Assembly (NCBI RefSeq): GCF_008629685.1
Contig: NZ_VWSF01000019.1
Location: 60,328 to 124,327, forward strand
DNA length: 64,000 bases
Direction of reading: 5' to 3'
Origin: Adhaeribacter rhizoryzae
Lineage (GTDB): Bacteria > Bacteroidota > Bacteroidia > Cytophagales > Hymenobacteraceae
Shown: positions 25,656 through 33,706 of the stretch, in pieces
Layout of the letters: each line of letters starts with the position of its first letter
How positions within the stretch are numbered: the first letter of the stretch is position 1
The notes under the pieces: model-generated
The model's database searches: none
The model's input: only the letters and a program-made list of their open reading frames with translations
Told to the model about the DNA's origin: nothing
Position numbers and translations under genes: made by a program

Positions 25656-27548
25656 ATGATTGCAGAAGCGGAAAGGCTAAGACGCATTGAAAAATCCTCT
25701 GTATTAGTGGGGAAGGCAGTTTTCAATTCTATATTGATTACCTTGGTTTCATTTGCCCCCATCCTCTTTTTGGAAGGTCAGGAAAAAAAGTTATTTACCC
25801 CCCTGGTCCTTACCAAATCCTTTGCTATGATGGGGTCGGCTTTGGTGGCAATTTTTCTGGTACCGGTGCTGTTGGCCCTGTTGCTAAAAGGAAAGATACG
25901 CTCCGAGAAAACCCATCCGGTATCCCGGTTTTTCCTCTGGCTTTATAATCCCGTTATCCGGTGGTGTCTCCGCTGGAAGAAGATAACCATTGCCATTGCT
26001 TTTGTATTGGTGGCCGCCAGCATTCCCTTTGTCCTGCGCTTAGGTTCGGAGTTTATGCCGCCGTTGGACGAAGGCTCCCTGTTATTTATGCCGATTACGC
26101 TGCCGGATGTTTCCAATACCGAAATAAAACGGATTATGCAGGTGCAGGATAGACTGATTAAATCGGTGCCGGAGGTGGTCAATGTATTAGGCAAAGCCGG
26201 AAGAGCCAGCACCGCCACCGACAATTCCCCGCTCAGCATGATAGAAACCATTGTTTTGTTAAAACCCCAATCTCAATGGCGCGACGGCATGACCAAGAAC
26301 AAAATTATTGAAGAATTAAATAAGAAGCTCCAGATTCCGGGGGTAATTAATGCCTGGACCCAGCCCATCATTAACCGCATCAACATGCTTTCCACCGGCA
26401 TCCGGACGGATGTAGGGGTGAAAATCTATGGTCAAAGCCTGGACTCCATTAATATTTTAGCCCAACAGTTTAAAGCGGCTTTAACGGGTATAGACGGAAT
26501 TAAAGATTTAAATGTGGAACCCTTAGTGGGCGGAAAGTATGTGGAAATAAACATTAAAAGGGATGAAATTGGCCGTTATGGTTTAAGTGTGGATGATGTA
26601 AATCTAGTGGTTGAATCATCCATTGGGGGCATGAATTTAACTACTACCGTAGAAGGCCGGCGACGCTTTGCGGTGAATGCACGTTTTGCTGAGGATTTCC
26701 GCAATAGTCTACCCCGTTTAAGGTCACTACTGGTGACCAGTCCGGTTGGTCCGCTTCCCTTGTCTGCCGTGGCGGATGTGTATTTAGCAGAAGGCCCGCC
26801 CATGATTAACTCGGAAAATGCCATGCTGCGGGGCACGTTACTCTTTAACGTGCGGGAAAGAGATATCGGCAGTACGGTGGCAGAGGCTAAAAAAGAACTG
26901 GCAAGCCTCGTTCAAAAGTTGCCCAAAGGTTACTATATTCAGTGGAGCGGACAGTACGAAAACCAAGTACGGGCTGAACAGCGGTTAAAGATTCTCATTC
27001 CCATTGTTCTGGTCCTTATTACCGTCATTTTATATTTTACCTTTCACACTTACCGGGAGGTATTAATCGTCCTCTCCAGTATTCCCGTAGCCCTGGTAGG
27101 AGGTGCTTATTCCCTTTTCTTTTTTGACGTAAATTTTTCGGTAGCGGTGGCCGTGGGCTTTATTGCCTTGTTTGGGATAGCCGTTGAAACGGGGGTACTG
27201 ATGCTCGTGTATCTGAATAATGCTTTATACAACAAGGTTTCCGAACGCAAAAAAACTAGTGGTCGCCTGAATAAAATTGACATTGAGGAAGCGGTTTATG
27301 AAGGTGCGGCCCTGCGGTTACGCCCCAAATTGATGACGGTTTTGGTGGATATATTGGGTTTAATACCACTCTTGCTAGCTACCGGAACCGGGAGCGATGT
27401 CATGAAGCCCATTGCTATTCCTTTTGTATTTGGCCTAGTCACCTCAACTTTTTTTGTTTTAATTGTTCTGCCCGCCATGTATGCTTTGGTTCGCGAAAAC
27501 GAACTGCAAAAAAGAGGCAAAGTAATCATTGCCGAATTAAAAGATTAA
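25656..27548 (+). CDS. cusA: Second CusA-type RND pump, C-terminal half (TM5-TM12)
   Basis: A 630-residue product beginning MIAEAERLRRIEK, then TM5-TM6 (GKAVFNSILITLVSFAPILF, GQEKKLFTPLVLTKSF), the second porter loop with LSMIETI and INMLSTGI, and TM7-TM12 (VAVAVGFIALFGIAVETG). It matches the first C-terminal half along its whole length. Its frame is +1 relative to the N-terminal half. Combined length is 1050 residues, a full CusA. Function as a split pump is the simplest reading; two unrelated frameshifts at one site are less likely. Confidence 0.87.
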   Translation: MIAEAERLRRIEKSSVLVGKAVFNSILITLVSFAPILFLEGQEKKLFTPLVLTKSFAMMGSALVAIFLVPVLLALLLKGKIRSEKTHPVSRFFLWLYNPVIRWCLRWKKITIAIAFVLVAASIPFVLRLGSEFMPPLDEGSLLFMPITLPDVSNTEIKRIMQVQDRLIKSVPEVVNVLGKAGRASTATDNSPLSMIETIVLLKPQSQWRDGMTKNKIIEELNKKLQIPGVINAWTQPIINRINMLSTGIRTDVGVKIYGQSLDSINILAQQFKAALTGIDGIKDLNVEPLVGGKYVEINIKRDEIGRYGLSVDDVNLVVESSIGGMNLTTTVEGRRRFAVNARFAEDFRNSLPRLRSLLVTSPVGPLPLSAVADVYLAEGPPMINSENAMLRGTLLFNVRERDIGSTVAEAKKELASLVQKLPKGYYIQWSGQYENQVRAEQRLKILIPIVLVLITVILYFTFHTYREVLIVLSSIPVALVGGAYSLFFFDVNFSVAVAVGFIALFGIAVETGVLMLVYLNNALYNKVSERKKTSGRLNKIDIEEAVYEGAALRLRPKLMTVLVDILGLIPLLLATGTGSDVMKPIAIPFVFGLVTSTFFVLIVLPAMYALVRENELQKRGKVIIAELKD

Positions 27549-27629
27549 ACGAAACGCGTTTAATTCAAAATTCAAACCAGGAATAAACCTGGATAGCGGA
27601 TTTCAGAAGGTGAGAATTTTAAACTGCCA

Positions 27630-27662
27630 GAATTATAACAACATTCTCCTTAATTATACAAA
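27630..27662 (+). promoter_or_regulatory. Tandem 21-bp-spaced repeats before the triple-HMBD gene
   Basis: GAATTATAACAA (27630-27641) and TAATTATACAAA (27651-27662) repeat with a 21-base period, matching the pair at 23999. A possible -7 box TACCTTTA follows about 100 bases on. Confidence 0.55.
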
Positions 27663-27799
27663 TTTTGTTTATTACCAGTCTAAATCAACGGCGGTTATTG
27701 ATTTAAAGCACTCATTGCCTTGATGTTAATCATGTTTTTAAACCCCTTTGACACCTACCTTTATCCAAAACAAAACCTGCCATTTATACTTAAGGAATT

Positions 27800-28306
27800 A
27801 TGAAAACGCTCCTATTAACAATAGCACTAGCCCTGATAACCATTAGCCAAATTCAAGGCCAGGGCAACCAAAAAAACAATGCCATTAAACAGCAAGTGGC
27901 GGCTATAAGCTACAGCTGTCCGGACCATCCGAATGAAATTAGTAATACCCCTGGTAAATGCTCTAAATGCGGCAAGACTTTAGTAAAAGAAACGGCGAAA
28001 AACTACAAAGGTCAGGTAGTGGTACTCACCAAAACCGTCTATAGGTGCCCAAAACACCCAACTGAAGTAAAAGAAGAAGCTGGTTCCTGCTCCCAATGTG
28101 GAATGGCCTTGGTTCAAGTGCCGGTAAAAAACTACAAAGGCCAGGTAACTGGAACCGAAAACGTTTATGTCTGCCCCGACCACGTAAATGTGGCTAGTGC
28201 TGTTCCGGGAACTTGTCCGGTTTGTAAAAAGCCACTAACCGAAAAACGAATGCCCTTATCCGAAGAGAAAAACCCGAAAAACTATAAAGGGCATACCAAA
28301 AATTAA
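27800..28306 (+). CDS. Exported protein with three heavy-metal-binding domains
   Basis: A 168-residue protein with a signal peptide (about 1-21, ending QIQGQ) and three HMBD-like modules: YSCPDHPNE..CSKCGK, YRCPKHPTE..CSQCGM and YVCPDHVNV..CPVCKK. The linkers repeat KNYKGQV. Each module supplies Cys, His and Cys ligands, so the protein could hold several soft metal ions in the periplasm. It is preceded by a promoter region resembling that of the second cusA. Triplication within one polypeptide is less usual than the single domain. Confidence 0.85.
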   Translation: MKTLLLTIALALITISQIQGQGNQKNNAIKQQVAAISYSCPDHPNEISNTPGKCSKCGKTLVKETAKNYKGQVVVLTKTVYRCPKHPTEVKEEAGSCSQCGMALVQVPVKNYKGQVTGTENVYVCPDHVNVASAVPGTCPVCKKPLTEKRMPLSEEKNPKNYKGHTKN

Positions 28307-28329
28307 TTCTTGATTTTTTCAGGTTGGAA

Positions 28330-29100
28330 CTAGTGCAGGATATTTATCCGGATATTCTTTAACTCAATATTGGAAAGTTCTTTTAACTGGTCGGCAGTGA
28401 AGGCTTGCTCAATCTTCCAGAAATTAATAGTATCCAGCGGTTCAAAATTGATATAGTCCTGAAATAAGATGCCCTCAACTTTACGGGGATTAATTGCTTG
28501 ACGGAAGCGGATACCACCGCCATCCGTAACGTAGGTATAAGCAAAATAATCCATCGTAAACGATTTCTGATTGATAAAGTAGAGGAATTCATCTTGAAAA
28601 TCAGTTCCACCACCTTCCTGTTTGAAGGTAACCTTTATTTTGTGATAAGGGATTTGCTTGATGGTAGCGCTGCCCAGGTACTGCTTTTGTACGGCTGGGT
28701 CATTCAACCCAAAGGGAAGTAGGGCAAAATAAATAACGGAGTTAACCGAGGCACTAAATGCTTTCACCCGCTCTGCCGGTAGGTCCTTTACCTGGCCATT
28801 GATGGTCCGGGTAAAGGACTTATTGGTTAATACATCTTTTACCTGGCCGGTTGAATCGGTAAAAGAACGGGTATAGGAATAAAGTCCATCCTGGCGGGAA
28901 GCTTCATAGTGCTTATCCCGGAAGTCAAAAGCTACTTGCAATTGCAAAAATTTATCGCCACCGTGGGCAGCTATAGCTTTGTCTATAATTGCCTGTGGGT
29001 CGTTTGTACTTTTCTCGAAAACAGCCTCTTTGCCGGAATTATGGGAATTACAGCCTGTTAAAACAGCTATTAATAAAAGCAAACCAAGAAGATAGCGCAT
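28330..29100 (-). CDS. DUF6503-like lipoprotein
   Basis: A 256-residue protein with a lipoprotein signal (LIAVLTGC) and the motif DKAIAAHGGDKFLQLQVAFDFRD near the start. This is typical of Bacteroidota DUF6503 proteins with a LolA-like beta fold. The body is beta-rich (YYALLPFGLND-type segment, KIKVTFKQEGGG). It is expected to sit in the periplasm facing a membrane; its function is unknown. It is transcribed against its neighbours and may not belong to the copper genes. Confidence 0.68.
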   Translation of the reverse strand: MRYLLGLLLLIAVLTGCNSHNSGKEAVFEKSTNDPQAIIDKAIAAHGGDKFLQLQVAFDFRDKHYEASRQDGLYSYTRSFTDSTGQVKDVLTNKSFTRTINGQVKDLPAERVKAFSASVNSVIYFALLPFGLNDPAVQKQYLGSATIKQIPYHKIKVTFKQEGGGTDFQDEFLYFINQKSFTMDYFAYTYVTDGGGIRFRQAINPRKVEGILFQDYINFEPLDTINFWKIEQAFTADQLKELSNIELKNIRINILH

Positions 29101-29339
29101 TCTATTTCAATTAGGTTTAAAGGCCTTTTAGGCTTTATAGAATAAAATTTTTATCTATTAAAGGTAAGGGGAAAGGGAAAATCTGGCAAAAGCACCTTAT
29201 TACAAACCCAAAAGATATAACTCTTTTCAGAGATTGTATAAAACGGATTACCTCAAATTGGGGTAAAACAATAAGATATGCCGGCGATGAAATATTTCTG
29301 GCTAATGAATATTTATGTTTTACCACAAATAACCTAATT

Positions 29340-29684
29340 ATGCATAATTCCCAGTATAAACCAATTATTGATGCTTTAGTGGCTTGTGCGGCCGAATGTG
29401 AGCATTGTGCTACCGCCTGTTTGCAAGAAGAAGATGTTAAAATGATGATCCGGTGCATTCAATTAGATCGCGATTGTTCCGCCATTTGCCGTACTACAGC
29501 CGATGCCTTAGCCCGCAATTCAGAAAATGTCCAGGTGTTTTTGGATGCCTGTGCCGCCATTTGCGCCGCCTGTGGCGAAGAATGCGAAAAGCACGCCCAA
29601 CACATGGACCACTGCCGGGCATGTGCCGAAGCTTGCCGCCGGTGCGAAGAGGCCTGCCGCTCCCTTGCTGGTAAAATTTACTAG
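29340..29684 (+). CDS. csp: Four-helix bundle copper-storage protein (Csp, DUF326)
   Basis: A 114-residue all-helical protein with many Cys facing inward: CAAECEHCATAC, CIQLDRDCSAIC, CAAICAACGEECE, CRACAEACRRCEEAC. This is the Csp pattern, in which a four-helix bundle stores many Cu(I) ions on thiolates. There is no signal peptide, so it is the cytosolic (Csp3-like) kind. It is placed among copper-binding genes. The assignment is firm; capacity and regulation cannot be read from sequence. Confidence 0.9.
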   Translation: MHNSQYKPIIDALVACAAECEHCATACLQEEDVKMMIRCIQLDRDCSAICRTTADALARNSENVQVFLDACAAICAACGEECEKHAQHMDHCRACAEACRRCEEACRSLAGKIY

Positions 29685-29736
29685 CAAATTGAGTATGCCC
29701 GCTGGTCTGGTTCATCATAGAATAGTTTAAAAATCT

Positions 29737-30027
29737 ATGATACACCTAATACTGCATGTCCTGGTGCCAGCCGGTGCGGCATACCTCTTTTACCGGGATA
29801 ATTGGTTAAAGGCTTGGGCTATGTTAGCAACCGGGATAATACTGGACGTAGACCATTTATTTGCCGTACCCCTGTATGACCCGGACCGGTGCAGCATAGG
29901 TTTTCACTTTTTGCATACTTACCCGGCTATTGCTGTTTATGTAATCTTATTAAGTATTCCCAAGGTACGCACGTTTGCCTGGGGCTTTCTGATACATATG
30001 GTTTTGGATTATATCGCTTGTTTATAG
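29737..30027 (+). CDS. DUF6122-like small membrane protein
   Basis: A 96-residue protein with about three hydrophobic helices and conserved polar residues: LDVDHLFAVPLYDPDRCSIG and FHFLHTYPAI. The DxDH and H..H residues at membrane ends look like a metal site, as in DUF6122 proteins. Function unknown. It starts 52 bases after the csp gene and 32 bases before a DUF305 gene, so it probably belongs to that operon. Confidence 0.68.
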   Translation: MIHLILHVLVPAGAAYLFYRDNWLKAWAMLATGIILDVDHLFAVPLYDPDRCSIGFHFLHTYPAIAVYVILLSIPKVRTFAWGFLIHMVLDYIACL

Positions 30028-30059
30028 CAGGCATTTGCAATTAAAATATATTAAATACT

Positions 30060-30686
30060 ATGAAAAACTTTTTTATTATTCGCTCATGGGCAATGCTCTT
30101 AACCGCCAGTTTATTTTTAGCTTCCTGTGAACAGGAAGAGGGGTTGGAAACCCAGCCGCATGACCAAAACAAAATGATGACTATCATGCACCAGATGATG
30201 ACGCAAATGGAGGCCATGCCCATGAATAGTGAACCTGACATTGATTTTGCCAAGATGATGGTGATGCACCATCAGGGTGCCATTAACATGGCCCAGGAAG
30301 AAATTGCCAATGGCAAAGACGCCGAAATGATAGCTATTGCCCAGAAGATAAAAAGTGAACAGGAAAAAGAAATTCAGGAATTCAATACTTTTTTGGCCTC
30401 CTATCAAGCAGACCAGCCCATGAACATGGAGTTCCATATGGAAGTAATGGAATCCATGGAGAAAATGGGGCGGGAAAGTGATTTACGGGTAATTACCGGT
30501 GATACGGATCAGGATTTTGCTCAGTTGATGATTCCGCACCACCAAGCAGCCATGGAAAATGCCAAATCGGTCATAGAACACGGCAATAGCCCGGTTATAA
30601 AAACAATGGCCCAAAAAATTATCGATAGCCAAATGATGGATATAAAAGAATTACAAGAGTGGCTACTGGAACATAAAGAATATTAA
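30060..30686 (+). CDS. DUF305 lipoprotein
   Basis: A 208-residue protein with a lipoprotein signal (LFLASC) and two DUF305 units: DIDFAKMMVMHHQGAINMAQEE and TDQDFAQLMIPHHQAAMENAK, separated by Met-rich helices (MMTIMHQMMTQMEAMPM). The many Met and His residues suggest copper binding at the periplasmic face. It is followed by a terminator at 30706-30739. Confidence 0.87.
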   Translation: MKNFFIIRSWAMLLTASLFLASCEQEEGLETQPHDQNKMMTIMHQMMTQMEAMPMNSEPDIDFAKMMVMHHQGAINMAQEEIANGKDAEMIAIAQKIKSEQEKEIQEFNTFLASYQADQPMNMEFHMEVMESMEKMGRESDLRVITGDTDQDFAQLMIPHHQAAMENAKSVIEHGNSPVIKTMAQKIIDSQMMDIKELQEWLLEHKEY

Positions 30687-30705
30687 AGTTGGTGTTTGTT
30701 TGGTT

Positions 30706-30739
30706 AAAGCGTCTCTGTCTTACTGGCAGAGGCGTTTTT
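30706..30739 (+). terminator. Terminator after the csp-DUF305 operon
   Basis: AAAGCGTCTCTG pairs with CAGAGGCGTTTT (one G-T pair, one mismatch) and ends in a T-run. Confidence 0.75.
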
Positions 30740-30762
30740 ATATCGCGCAGGCTATAAGCAAA

Positions 30763-30822
30763 ATCATATAACACTTTATCCGAATTATATCACATATTCC
30801 CTTCGCCTACCCGGTATCTTTG
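30763..30822 (+). promoter_or_regulatory. Promoter with tandem operator-like repeats for the CopZ/CopB operon
   Basis: ATCATATAACAC (30763-30774) and GAATTATATCAC (30782-30793) are related half-sites, here about 19 bases apart. A perfect -7 box TATCTTTG follows at 30815-30822, with no -33 TTG. The second half-site is identical to 23999-24010. Confidence 0.6.
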
Positions 30823-30898
30823 TTAAAGAAAAGAAAACGCATAGGTTAAAATCTAGTTCAGCGGATTCTAATGGACAACTAAATGAATATTATTAATT

Positions 30899-31111
30899 AT
30901 GGAAACTTTAAAATTCAAAACCAACATTAAATGTGGCGGTTGTGTAGCTACGGTAACGCCCTTTCTGAACCAGGAGAAGAGCATTGAAAAATGGCAGGTA
31001 GATACGAATAATCCAGATAAAATATTAACCGTGGAAGGCAGTGCCGTCAACGAGGAAGAAGTAATAGAAGCCATTGAGAAGGCTGGCTTTAAAATCGAGC
31101 CGCTCTCCTAA
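30899..31111 (+). CDS. copZ: CopZ-like HMA copper chaperone
   Basis: A 70-residue ferredoxin-like HMA protein with the metal loop NIKCGGCVATV (CxxC). It has no signal or membrane segment, so it shuttles Cu(I) in the cytosol, probably to CopB or CopA. It is first after the TATCTTTG promoter and is followed by a hairpin terminator (31125-31154), so CopB expression may depend on partial readthrough. Confidence 0.85.
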   Translation: METLKFKTNIKCGGCVATVTPFLNQEKSIEKWQVDTNNPDKILTVEGSAVNEEEVIEAIEKAGFKIEPLS

Positions 31112-31124
31112 AAGACCACTTCTA

Positions 31125-31154
31125 AAAAGGATAATCTAAAAAGGTTATCCTTTT
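31125..31154 (+). terminator. Terminator or attenuator between copZ and copB
   Basis: AAAAGGATAA and TTATCCTTTT pair perfectly around a 10-base loop, ending in T-rich sequence, 14 bases after the copZ stop. Confidence 0.75.
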
Positions 31155-31193
31155 CTGTTTTAATCCGCTTTTAATAAACTTAATAATTATACC

Positions 31194-33302
31194 ATGGACC
31201 ATTCCCATCATCACCATTCCTCTAATTCGCAGGCCAAGGCCAAAGACCTACAGGAAAGTACGCAAGGGCATCTGGCCCAGAAAACTGTTCACGCTCATAA
31301 TCACGCCATGCCCCAGGAGGGCAATACTGCTCCAGGGCACGGGGAACACGGCCACGACCATCATGCCATGATGATTGATGATTTCCGGAAAAGATTCTGG
31401 ATTTCGCTGCTACTATCCCTGCCGGTTATTATTATTAGTCCGATGGTGCAGCAAATTCTGGGCTACCAGCTGAATATACCTTATAACATGTATATCTCCT
31501 TGGTGCTTTCTACTATAATATTTTTCTACGGCGGCTGGCCCTTTTTAACCGGCCTAAAAGATGAGCTGAAGAAAGGCTCGCCGGGGATGATGACCTTGAT
31601 TGCGATTGCCATTACCGTGGCTTATGTGTACAGTACGGCTATTGTTTTTGGCTTAGAAGGCATGGACTTCTTCTGGGAGCTGGCCACTTTGATTGTCATT
31701 ATGTTATTAGGCCATTGGATTGAAATGAAGTCGGTGATGGGGGCTTCGCGCGCTTTGGAGCTGCTAGTAAGCATGATGCCTTCCGAAGCCCACTTGATAC
31801 GGGGGCCGGAAACGGTGAATGTCCGCATTGATGCCCTACAAAAGGGTGACCTTATTTTAGTTAAGCCGGGGGAAAAAGTACCGGCTGACGGGCTGATTGT
31901 GGAAGGGGAAAGTTACCTGAACGAAAGCATGCTGACGGGGGAAAGCAAACCGGTTCAAAAATCCAAAGATGACAAGGTTATTGGTGGCTCCATCAATGGC
32001 AATGGTTCTTTAAAAGTTACGGTACAGAACACAGGCGCGGAGAGTTATTTAAATAAAGTGATTAACCTGGTGCAGGAAGCGCAGAAAACCAAATCCGAAA
32101 CGCAAAACCTGGCCGATAAAGCGGCCCGCTGGCTGACCTACATTGCCCTTTTTGCCGGCTTTGGTACCTTCGCCGTGTGGCTGGCCGTGGGAGCTGAACT
32201 TTCTTTTGCGCTGGAACGCATGGTAACAGTAATGGTGATTTCTTGTCCTCATGCCCTGGGTTTGGCCGTGCCGCTGGTGGTGGCTATTTCCACGGCTATT
32301 TCGGCCAACAATGGCTTATTAATCCGGAACCGTACCGCTTTCGAAAATTCCCGTAAAATTACCACCATTATTTTCGACAAAACCGGCACTTTAACGCAAG
32401 GCTCCCACGAAGTAGCCCGAGTGGTTTCCTTTGCTACGGAATACGCTGAGCAAGAACTGCTGCGCTTAGCGGCCGGCGTGGAACAGAATTCCGAGCACTA
32501 TATTTCGCAGGGAGTTTTGAAAAAGGCAAAGGAGCAAAAGATTGTGGTTCCTGCTTCGGATCAGTTTAATTATTTGCCCGGAAAAGGGTTGGAAGGCATC
32601 GTAGAAGGAAAATCGGTCAAGGTCGTAGGCCCTAATTATATGCAAGAATTTGGTATTCAGGTGCCGGCCAGCAACGCCGAAGATGGCGTAGAAACGGTGG
32701 TTTACATCCTAGTGCAGGATAAAGTGGTTGGCTTCATCAGTCTAAAAGACCAAATCCGGCCTGAATCGGCGGAGGCTATCCGGATATTAAAGGAGAACGG
32801 CATTAAAAACCTATTGCTCACTGGCGATAATGACCGGGTGGCCAAAAGTGTGAGCGAGGCTTTAAAAATGGATGGTTTTCTGGCGAATGTATTGCCCCAC
32901 GAAAAGCAAGAAAAAATTAAAGAGCTGCAAGCCAAAGGAGAATTTGTGGCCATGACCGGAGATGGGGTAAACGATGCACCGGCCCTGGCCCAGGCCGATG
33001 TAGGCATTGCCGTAGGCTCCGGCACCGATGTAGCAGCAGAAACAGCGGACATCATCCTGGTTAATAGCAATCCACAGGACATTGCCTCTTTGGTGCTGTT
33101 TGGGAAAGCTACCTACCGGAAGATGATTCAAAATATTATTTGGGCAACGGGTTATAACGTCATTGCGCTACCCTTGGCAGCGGGTGTTTTGTATCAGCAA
33201 GGTATCATGGTGTCGCCGGCCATTGGGGCCGTTTTGATGAGTTTAAGTACTGTAATCGTGGCGATTAATGCCCAATTACTAAAGACCCAGATGAAGCATT
33301 AA
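31194..33302 (+). CDS. copB: CopB-type P1B-ATPase (copper export), CPH motif
   Basis: A 702-residue P-type ATPase with a His/Met-rich N-terminus (HSHHHHSS, GHGEHGHDHHAMM). It has eight membrane helices, the transport motif SCPHALG (Cys351-Pro-His353), the phosphorylation site DKTGTLT (Asp395), TGE(S) actuator loop (MLTGESKP), and GDGVNDAPAL. CPH, with MSLSTVIVAINAQ in the last helix, marks the CopB (P1B-3) group. The nucleotide-domain HP dipeptide reads SEHY, with Tyr replacing Pro. It pumps copper or silver to the periplasm. Confidence 0.9.
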   Translation: MDHSHHHHSSNSQAKAKDLQESTQGHLAQKTVHAHNHAMPQEGNTAPGHGEHGHDHHAMMIDDFRKRFWISLLLSLPVIIISPMVQQILGYQLNIPYNMYISLVLSTIIFFYGGWPFLTGLKDELKKGSPGMMTLIAIAITVAYVYSTAIVFGLEGMDFFWELATLIVIMLLGHWIEMKSVMGASRALELLVSMMPSEAHLIRGPETVNVRIDALQKGDLILVKPGEKVPADGLIVEGESYLNESMLTGESKPVQKSKDDKVIGGSINGNGSLKVTVQNTGAESYLNKVINLVQEAQKTKSETQNLADKAARWLTYIALFAGFGTFAVWLAVGAELSFALERMVTVMVISCPHALGLAVPLVVAISTAISANNGLLIRNRTAFENSRKITTIIFDKTGTLTQGSHEVARVVSFATEYAEQELLRLAAGVEQNSEHYISQGVLKKAKEQKIVVPASDQFNYLPGKGLEGIVEGKSVKVVGPNYMQEFGIQVPASNAEDGVETVVYILVQDKVVGFISLKDQIRPESAEAIRILKENGIKNLLLTGDNDRVAKSVSEALKMDGFLANVLPHEKQEKIKELQAKGEFVAMTGDGVNDAPALAQADVGIAVGSGTDVAAETADIILVNSNPQDIASLVLFGKATYRKMIQNIIWATGYNVIALPLAAGVLYQQGIMVSPAIGAVLMSLSTVIVAINAQLLKTQMKH

Positions 33303-33315
33303 ACCAGACCTAAAA

Positions 33316-33636
33316 ATGATAAATACTATGGAAAGACACAGCTATGACAGCCTTTCGGAGGCCATTGACGATTTAAAGCATCGGGGGTATACCGAAGATT
33401 TCAACTTAAAGCCGTTTTGCCTGGCTTGTCCGCGTCTAAACCTGGAATTAAGGCCCGAACAGTTCACCGTAGACGAAACCTACCGGTTTGAAGGCCAGAG
33501 TAACCCCGATGACAGTTCGGTTATTTATGCGGTATCCTCTCCCCCGGATTTGAAAGGCATATTAGTAGATGCGTATGGGGTATATGCCGAATCACTCACC
33601 CCGGAAATGGCCCAGAAGCTAAAAGCTGCTGTCTAG
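33316..33636 (+). CDS. Small conserved Bacteroidota protein (often labelled phosphoribosylpyrophosphate synthetase)
   Basis: A 106-residue soluble protein: YDSLSEAIDDLKHRGYTEDFNL, then a Cys pair (FCLACPRLN), RFEGQSNPDD, VYAVSS and ILVDAYGVYAE. Such proteins are often annotated phosphoribosylpyrophosphate synthetase, but they lack the PRPP-binding and catalytic motifs of real PRPP synthetases. I see no basis for that enzyme name. It starts 13 bases after copB and may be cotranscribed with it. Confidence 0.65.
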   Translation: MINTMERHSYDSLSEAIDDLKHRGYTEDFNLKPFCLACPRLNLELRPEQFTVDETYRFEGQSNPDDSSVIYAVSSPPDLKGILVDAYGVYAESLTPEMAQKLKAAV

Positions 33637-33649
33637 CTAAAAGGGCGTT

Positions 33650-33680
33650 AAAGAACCGGGCATTGCGGTTCATTCTTTTA
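33650..33680 (+). terminator. Weak terminator after the copB operon
   Basis: GAACCG (33653-33658) and CGGTTC (33666-33671) pair, followed by ATTCTTTT. The stem is short, so this is tentative. Confidence 0.4.
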
Positions 33681-33706
33681 AATTAGAATCACTAAACCAT
33701 TGAGTT

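Noticed and set aside
25615..25660. Programmed -1 frameshift at T-TTA-AAA to fuse the second split CusA
   Set aside because: The slippery heptamer is in the right frame, but a -1 shift leads to a TAA; the C-terminal half is in the +1 frame, so this signal cannot join them.
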